Source of the DNA: Clostridium homopropionicum DSM 5847
Lineage (GTDB): Bacteria; Bacillota; Clostridia; Clostridiales; Clostridiaceae
Direction: 5' to 3'
DNA length: 64,000 nt
Assembly (NCBI RefSeq): GCF_001263795.1
Contig: NZ_LHUR01000010.1
Coordinates: forward strand, 62,001-126,000
Numbering within the stretch: the first letter of the stretch is position 1; every line of letters begins with the position of its first letter. The position numbers and the translations under genes were made by a program. Below, piece by piece: positions 59,154 through 64,000 of this stretch. The notes below the pieces were generated by a model. That model was not told the DNA's origin. It searched no databases and saw nothing but the letters and a program-made list of their open reading frames with translations.

Positions 59154-60128
59154 CTAATTTATATATTTATTTATATCTTCAAGCCCTAAAGCTGGTTGAA
59201 GTGCTATATTTATTCCATTAGCAACGATCTTTGATACAACATCTATAACTAAATCAATTTCTTTTGGAGTTACAATCATATTTCCTAGTTGTGGATATAA
59301 AACTTCATTTATTAGATTTTGTTTTTCTTCTCTGTCTAAATTCTTTAGCATAGTATAGAATTCAGACCCCTTTGTGGATTTATTAATTAGCTCATCTAAG
59401 GCAATATCAATAGCATCGTTGGCTAAGGTAGATGCATGGACTACTGTAGGAACTCCTATTGCAATTACAGGTATTCCCAGACTTTTTTCGCTTATTTCCA
59501 TCCTTCTATTTCCTATTCCTGAGCCTGGTGATATACCTGTATTCCCTACTTGTATAGTTTTATTTACTCTTTCAGCTTTTCTTGAGGCAAGAGCATCTAT
59601 ACATATAATTAGATTAGGTCGTATTTTATCTGCTAAAGACTTTATTATTTCTCCAGTTTCAATTCCGGTTAAACCTAAAACTCCTGGAGATATTGCACAA
59701 ACAGGTCTTATATTTTCATCAATCTTATCTGGAACTAATTCTTTTAGGTGTCTTGTAATCATAAGCCTAGAAACTACTTTTGGTCCTAAAGCATCTGGAG
59801 TTACGTTCCAATTTCCAAGACCTACTACTAAAGCTGTCATACTTTTATCTAATTTTACTACTTCTGAAAGACTTTTTGAAAATACTTTACTTACATCATC
59901 CATTACATCCTTGTCATGCATAAAGGTTTCTGGCATCTCTAAGGTTATGTATTTTCCTATAGGTTTACCCATATTTCTTTCCCCAATTTCATCTAAGATA
60001 TTCACATCTGTAATTTTTACTCCACTTTCAAAGTATTCATTTATCTTTATTCCCTGCATTTCTTCTTTATTTTGTTCATCATATAATTCCTTTGCTTCTA
60101 CTGCTAAATCTGTTCTGATGTTTCTCAT
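59154..60128 (-). CDS. gpr: Germination protease GPR
   Basis: Aspartic-type protease that degrades small acid-soluble spore proteins at germination. The 324-aa product begins MRNIRTDLAVEAKELYDE, which carries the TDLAxE autoprocessing site of the zymogen. VVGLGNWNVTPDALGPKV, ICIDALASRK and GISPGSGIGNRR are family motifs. ATG 60128 follows AAAGGAAGTG. Expected in the forespore; transcribed away from rpsT. Confidence 0.96.
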   Translation of the reverse strand: MRNIRTDLAVEAKELYDEQNKEEMQGIKINEYFESGVKITDVNILDEIGERNMGKPIGKYITLEMPETFMHDKDVMDDVSKVFSKSLSEVVKLDKSMTALVVGLGNWNVTPDALGPKVVSRLMITRHLKELVPDKIDENIRPVCAISPGVLGLTGIETGEIIKSLADKIRPNLIICIDALASRKAERVNKTIQVGNTGISPGSGIGNRRMEISEKSLGIPVIAIGVPTVVHASTLANDAIDIALDELINKSTKGSEFYTMLKNLDREEKQNLINEVLYPQLGNMIVTPKEIDLVIDVVSKIVANGINIALQPALGLEDINKYIN

Positions 60129-60244
60129 GAATACACTTCCTTTCAAAATTCATTAATGCTTATACTATAAAACTATTTTTACCTAGTTTTGTTTTATAAT
60201 TCATCAACTAAAATTTAATATATTAAATTTTAGAAATTTTCTAC

Positions 60245-60273
60245 TTGAAGTGCCTAGTAAATAATGCTATAAT
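60245..60273 (+). promoter_or_regulatory. Promoter of rpsT
   Basis: Plus-strand TTGAAG (60245-60250), 17 nt, TATAAT (60268-60273). The ~75-nt leader that follows can pair AATTC with GAATT around AAATAT; whether it serves S20 autoregulation is unknown. Confidence 0.78.
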
Positions 60274-60356
60274 ATCATTTGTTGAGTAAGGCAATTCAAA
60301 TATGAATTCCCCAAAGCTGCTTAACCCTACTAAAATAGCAAGGGGGTGAAAATGAG

Positions 60357-60623
60357 ATGGCAAACATAAAATCAGCTAAGAAGAGAATTAAAGTTATTGA
60401 AACAAAAACTCTTAGAAATAAAATAATTAAATCAGCATTAAAAACAAAGATAAAGAAATTTGAAGCTGCTATCGCTAATAATGACGTAGTTGAGGCAAAA
60501 GTTGCTTATACTACAGTAGTTAAAGCTTTAGATATGGCAACATCAAAAGGTATCTTACATAAGAACAAGGCTTCAAGAAAAAAATCAAGACTAGCTGCAA
60601 AATTAAATGGTTTAAGCGCTTAA
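60357..60623 (+). CDS. rpsT: 30S ribosomal protein S20
   Basis: An 88-aa primary 16S rRNA-binding protein, starting [20 protein letters not shown] and ending [23 protein letters not shown] 60357 with AGGGGGTGA. Single-gene transcript with its own promoter and terminator. Confidence 0.98.
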   Translation: MANIKSAKKRIKVIETKTLRNKIIKSALKTKIKKFEAAIANNDVVEAKVAYTTVVKALDMATSKGILHKNKASRKKSRLAAKLNGLSA

Positions 60624-60629
60624 TTAAAT

Positions 60630-60655
60630 AAACCGGTGATAACACCGGTTTTTAT
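60630..60655 (+). terminator. Terminator of rpsT
   Basis: AAACCGGTG / CACCGGTTT stem with a short AT-rich loop, followed by TTATTTAT on the plus strand. Confidence 0.88.
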
Positions 60656-61684
60656 TTATATTTTTATTGTTGTACTTTTAAGTATTAAAAGCTCCATTTC
60701 TAATTTAGAATCAACTGACTTACTTTTTAAAATCCTTTCAGTTTCCAAGGATGCTTCTACATTTTGTTTCAATTGATTTAATGTGAACTTACTGCTTTGC
60801 TGCATCATCTTTTCGCAAATAAATGGATTCAGCTTTAATTCGCTTGATAACTGTTCTTTACTTTTCCCGGTTTCTATACCAAGCTTAATTATGAAGAGCA
60901 ATTTAAACTGTCTTTGTATCATTCTGAGTATTGATGTTTCAATTTCCCCTTTAAATATAAGCTCATTTAAAATATCTAAAGATTTCTGAGGCTTTCTTTG
61001 AGATATAAAATCTACTAAGTTAAATATGTCATTATCATTTTTCTTAGTAATAATATCTAATATATCTTTTCCAGTTATTTCTCTATCTATTGTATAACAA
61101 TACAATTTTTCCAATTCGTTTTCTATTATATCCAAATTATTTTCAACATTATTACAAAGTATAGCTAAATCGGATTTGTTTATATCTTTACCCTTATCCT
61201 TTAAAATATCAGTTACCTTTTTGCTTAGACTATTTCCCTTGAGCTTTGACATCTTTATTGCTAATACTGCTTTTTCTAATTTTCTAACTTTATTACTTTC
61301 TTTTTCCCTGTCGTTTTCAAAAATATAATACATTATTAATATACATTCTGATGGTATGTTATTAATATACTGCATTATTTCCTTTGAAGAGCTTTCTAAT
61401 GCTTTATCTACTTTATCTCTTAAAAAATTTGCTCTATAAATTACTACAGCTTTTTTTTCACTCATAAAAGGTAGTGTCTCACAGGCATTTCTTACATTAT
61501 CAATGTTTGCATTTAAACCATCAATTTCAGAATAGTTAAAGTCTAAAAAATCTTTATTGACAAATTTAGCTACTATTTTATTTATATAATTTTTTATGCT
61601 GTGTTCGTCACTGCCACAAAAAATATAACAGTTACTCATACGATTTTTACTTAATTGTTCTTCTAGATATAAGACATCCTTCAA
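60656..61684 (-). CDS. holA: DNA polymerase III subunit delta
   Basis: Clamp-loader delta subunit that opens the beta clamp. The 342-aa product begins with the Firmicute-type start (NCYIFCGSDEHSIKNYINKI) and contains ERILKSKS-type C-terminal helices (ASLETERILKSKSVDSKLEME). TTG 61684 is the only start before the conserved region, with GAGAGGG about 9 nt upstream. Lies between comEC and rpsT as in Bacillus. Confidence 0.93.
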   Translation of the reverse strand: MKDVLYLEEQLSKNRMSNCYIFCGSDEHSIKNYINKIVAKFVNKDFLDFNYSEIDGLNANIDNVRNACETLPFMSEKKAVVIYRANFLRDKVDKALESSSKEIMQYINNIPSECILIMYYIFENDREKESNKVRKLEKAVLAIKMSKLKGNSLSKKVTDILKDKGKDINKSDLAILCNNVENNLDIIENELEKLYCYTIDREITGKDILDIITKKNDNDIFNLVDFISQRKPQKSLDILNELIFKGEIETSILRMIQRQFKLLFIIKLGIETGKSKEQLSSELKLNPFICEKMMQQSSKFTLNQLKQNVEASLETERILKSKSVDSKLEMELLILKSTTIKI

Positions 61685-61721
61685 AATAAATTCCCTCTCT
61701 TTTTATAGTCTGTATTATTTA

Positions 61722-63059
61722 TTATAACACTTTGAAGACTATTATTATATAAGTGATTATCAAAGGGAAATATTTTAGGTTTTCATAGCCTCTTTTAATA
61801 AATATAAATGTAAGAAATATTATTAACATATATATTCCATGAAAAAAATTATATTTTACTACATTAGGAGAAAGTATTTTCAATAATTTAGTAGCTCCAT
61901 CAATTGATGTTAAAATAGAATATAATAAATATGAATTAATATTAAATAAAAAATCTACCTTATATAAAATCATACCTAAATTTCCCAGTAGTATAATCAT
62001 TGAATATATAGGTAATAAAATTAAATTTGCAGGTAGAAAAAATAAACTAACATTATTTAAAGTACACATTACATACGGCATCGAGAATACTTGGGCACTT
62101 AAGGTTATACTTACCGAATCATTTATTTTTTTAGGTAATTTATAAAAAATTTTTTGAAGCTTTTTATTGAATAGTATAATTCCAAGGGTTGCAAGAAAAG
62201 ATAAATTGAAGCCTAAATCTAAAATATAATAAGGCTTAACTAGTATTAATACTAAACCTGCAAAGCAAAGAGCAGATAGACTATCATAATTTCTGTATAC
62301 AATTTTAGAACCCTTTAGTATCACTATCATTATAAATGCACGAATAGTTGCTGCTTCTGCCCCAGTAAAAATAGCATATAAAAATGTCATAATTATCGAA
62401 GTACTTGTTCCTAAAAACATTTCTAAAAACTTATACACAACTGCAATATGAAAACCTGATACACTTATAATATGTGATAGTCCTAAAGAATTATATTCGT
62501 TCTTCTGATCATAGGATAAATATCTAGTATCTCCAAAACAAATTGCCATAATTACTGCTGTTTTCTTTTCATCTAGTATTTTATTATATTTTTTATAAAG
62601 CTTTTCCCTAAACTCGTAAAGTCTTTGAATAAAATCCATATTTAGCTCTGCATAATTTTCACCAATATATTGCCCAATTGTACCTTTTAAATAATCTTTC
62701 TGCCTATTAAATTTACCTTCTAATTCTACCCTCGATCCACTGTTCAAGCTATTATTATTTATATAAACTTGAAGCTTTCTCCCTTTATATTCTCCTAAAT
62801 AATACCCTCTTTTTTTCTCAATAATTCTTACTTCAGCTTTATTTCCTAAATTTACATTATAATACAACGATAAACTAACACTTCCAAGAATAAAAAAGCT
62901 CACAAGTATTATAAATTTCTTTTTATTTTCATTAAAATAAAATACTCCTAAAAAAATACCAACAAGCAATGTACACAATAGGTAATTATACTGAAAAACC
63001 ACTAAAACAAGAGCCCCTATATATGTTGAAATAAAATAATATACTAAAGGTCTTTCCAC
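61722..63059 (-). CDS. comEC: ComEC/Rec2 family competence protein, membrane part only
   Basis: DNA-uptake channel homologue, 445 aa with about nine or ten membrane helices. An N-terminal OB-like part (AEVRIIEKKRGYYLGEYKGR) precedes the competence domain with SLGLSHIISVSGFHIAVVYK and GAEAATIRAFIM. The C-terminal metallo-beta-lactamase domain of full-length Bacillus ComEC (over 700 aa) is absent; the gene stops cleanly and no such domain follows. GTG 63059 with AAGGAGAA. Whether this strain is competent is unknown. Confidence 0.9.
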   Translation of the reverse strand: MERPLVYYFISTYIGALVLVVFQYNYLLCTLLVGIFLGVFYFNENKKKFIILVSFFILGSVSLSLYYNVNLGNKAEVRIIEKKRGYYLGEYKGRKLQVYINNNSLNSGSRVELEGKFNRQKDYLKGTIGQYIGENYAELNMDFIQRLYEFREKLYKKYNKILDEKKTAVIMAICFGDTRYLSYDQKNEYNSLGLSHIISVSGFHIAVVYKFLEMFLGTSTSIIMTFLYAIFTGAEAATIRAFIMIVILKGSKIVYRNYDSLSALCFAGLVLILVKPYYILDLGFNLSFLATLGIILFNKKLQKIFYKLPKKINDSVSITLSAQVFSMPYVMCTLNNVSLFFLPANLILLPIYSMIILLGNLGMILYKVDFLFNINSYLLYSILTSIDGATKLLKILSPNVVKYNFFHGIYMLIIFLTFIFIKRGYENLKYFPLIITYIIIVFKVL

Positions 63060-63090
63060 CGCATTTCTCCTTTAAAATTAGTAAATAAAA

Positions 63091-63136
63091 AATACACTTT
63101 AGCATATGATTATAGCCACATATGTCAAAGTGTATT
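63091..63136 (-). terminator. Terminator of the P-type ATPase-like gene
   Basis: Minus strand AATACACTTT / AAAGTGTATT with inner CATATG / CATATG, followed by TTTTATTT. It ends the upstream gene (stop at 63150) before comEC. Confidence 0.9.
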
Positions 63137-63149
63137 CAATATCAATTTC

Positions 63150-64000
63150 TTAATATTTCTTATCTAGTTCTTTAGTAAAAGCTACTATTATAATCTGTAT
63201 TATTATCATAGGTATTATTAATTTTAAATCCCATATTATATTTGATAAATTTATCTGGTTATTCATATATATTAGAGCAAAAAATCCTGAAAATACAATA
63301 AAATTAATTATCAGAAAAATTGTAGACATTTTACTCTTTAAAAGCTTCTTTATCTCTACAAAATACATAGAAAATATTATAGGGCTAAGACTAATTAAAA
63401 TAGAAGCATTCATTTCTCCTAAGGCTGTATTTTTATTGATACCAAAGTATAAAGCTACTACCATCTCTATAATTACAGCTGCAATGTAAATAATCATACC
63501 TGTGGTATATTTTCCTAAAATATTCTTATCTATTTCTAACTTTTCATTTCTGTTGCCAATAATGTTATTATGTTCTGAAAATATTAATAATGAACTGAAG
63601 GCTAATATTATAAAATTAGTTAAAATAATTACATCTGATTTTATAGAATTATGACTCAAAGTATTAGCAAGAATAATAAACATCATCTCTATTATAGCAA
63701 TTACTAAATTAAAAGTAATAATATGTTTTATACTAAGAACTGCTTTTCGGCCCTCATTCATTAAATTTAAAATTTTATTTAATCCTTTTTCATTTACATA
63801 AATATCGCTCAATTTTTTTGCCATGTTAGTACATTCTGTGCCAACAGCAATACCTAAATCCGCCATTTTAAAACTAGGTAAGTCAGTAAATCTATCACCA
63901 GTAACTATTGTTTTATAACCTAACCTTTTAAAACTTTCTACAATTTTTAATTTATTTTGTGAGGATATTCTAGAGTAGACTCCTACCCTTTCAACATATT
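63150..64000 (-). CDS. Atypical P-type ATPase, C-terminal part (N-terminus beyond window)
   Basis: The frame is open from the window end to TAA 63150, about 283 codons. It resembles the end of an HAD-type cation P-ATPase: VGVYSRISSQNKLKIVESFK, then TGDRFTDLPSFKMADLGIAVG, then six hydrophobic segments. The hinge that reads TGDGVND in active pumps is TGDRFTD here: both Asp are kept, but Gly and Asn are replaced. Helix M4 and the DKTGT site are outside the window. It may be a divergent or inactive pump; ion and activity cannot be judged. Confidence 0.72.
   Translation of the reverse strand, partial: YVERVGVYSRISSQNKLKIVESFKRLGYKTIVTGDRFTDLPSFKMADLGIAVGTECTNMAKKLSDIYVNEKGLNKILNLMNEGRKAVLSIKHIITFNLVIAIIEMMFIILANTLSHNSIKSDVIILTNFIILAFSSLLIFSEHNNIIGNRNEKLEIDKNILGKYTTGMIIYIAAVIIEMVVALYFGINKNTALGEMNASILISLSPIIFSMYFVEIKKLLKSKMSTIFLIINFIVFSGFFALIYMNNQINLSNIIWDLKLIIPMIIIQIIIVAFTKELDKKY

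Noticed and set aside
59374-60156. Plus-strand 260-codon open frame opposite gpr
   Set aside because: It is the antisense shadow of gpr: no ribosome site, low-complexity Ser/Ile-rich translation, and the opposite strand is a clear GPR protease.

Overview
The window comes from a low-G+C, endospore-forming, nitrogen-fixing Firmicute, most likely Clostridium sensu stricto close to C. pasteurianum. Evidence for this is the very AT-rich DNA with strong GGAGG-type ribosome sites; sporulation genes (gpr, spoIIP, yqfC, yqfD, a cotS-like gene); and a C. pasteurianum-style nif cluster with a NifN-NifB fusion, split homocitrate synthase (nifV-omega and nifV-alpha), nifI1/nifI2 between nifH and nifD, the clostridial NifD insertion, and a thioredoxin-like [2Fe-2S] ferredoxin of the 2FeCp type. 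Nearly all genes lie on the minus strand, so each block is best read from high to low coordinates.

Layout, low to high coordinates. 1-3.5 kb: purine operon purE-purC-purF-purM (purM cut by the window edge), headed by a guanine-type purine riboswitch with a terminator platform. 3.7-15 kb: one nif block, nifH-nifI1-nifI2-nifD-nifK-nifE-nifN-B-fdx-nifV-omega-nifV-alpha, with a promoter and symmetric elements before nifH, hairpins after nifK and before nifV-omega, and a terminator after nifV-alpha. 15-17 kb: a sodium:amino-acid symporter under a tandem glycine riboswitch. 17-25 kb: an accessory stretch with a BhlA/UviB holin-like gene, an msrA fragment, the copper operon csoR-(49-aa MDCC protein)-copA-copZ with a CsoR-type operator, a Cys-rich copper storage-type protein, a duplicated-domain lipoprotein and an NlpC/P60 peptidase. 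25-26 kb: folT with a THF riboswitch, and rnpB.

From 26 kb to the end lies a conserved housekeeping chain whose order broadly follows the Bacillus subtilis comEC-to-yqfO region: nif3-like, trmK, PH-domain gene, rpoD, dnaG, dgt, cotS-like, ppdK, ccpN, DUF4342, recO, era, cdd, dgkA-PAP2, ybeY, pgpH, yqfD, yqfC, yqeY, rpsU, HIT, mtaB, rsmE, prmA, dnaJ, dnaK, grpE, hrcA (CIRCE), hemW, lepA, a small membrane protein, spoIIP, gpr, rpsT, holA, comEC, and a partial atypical P-type ATPase. phoH is absent and ppdK stands near where glyQS sits in Bacillus.

The most novel signal is regulatory. Three genes of the 18-24 kb stretch (a small His/Cys-tailed membrane protein, the duplicated lipoprotein and the NlpC/P60 peptidase) share one promoter architecture: two TTCTTCATA-like direct repeats with an 11-bp period, exactly 9 nt upstream of a -10 hexamer, at a similar distance from each start codon. 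This looks like a small regulon of an OmpR/PhoB-type response regulator. Two genes appear to use rare start codons (recO CTG, dgkA ATT). No CRISPR array, insertion sequence, prophage or recognised defence system was found.
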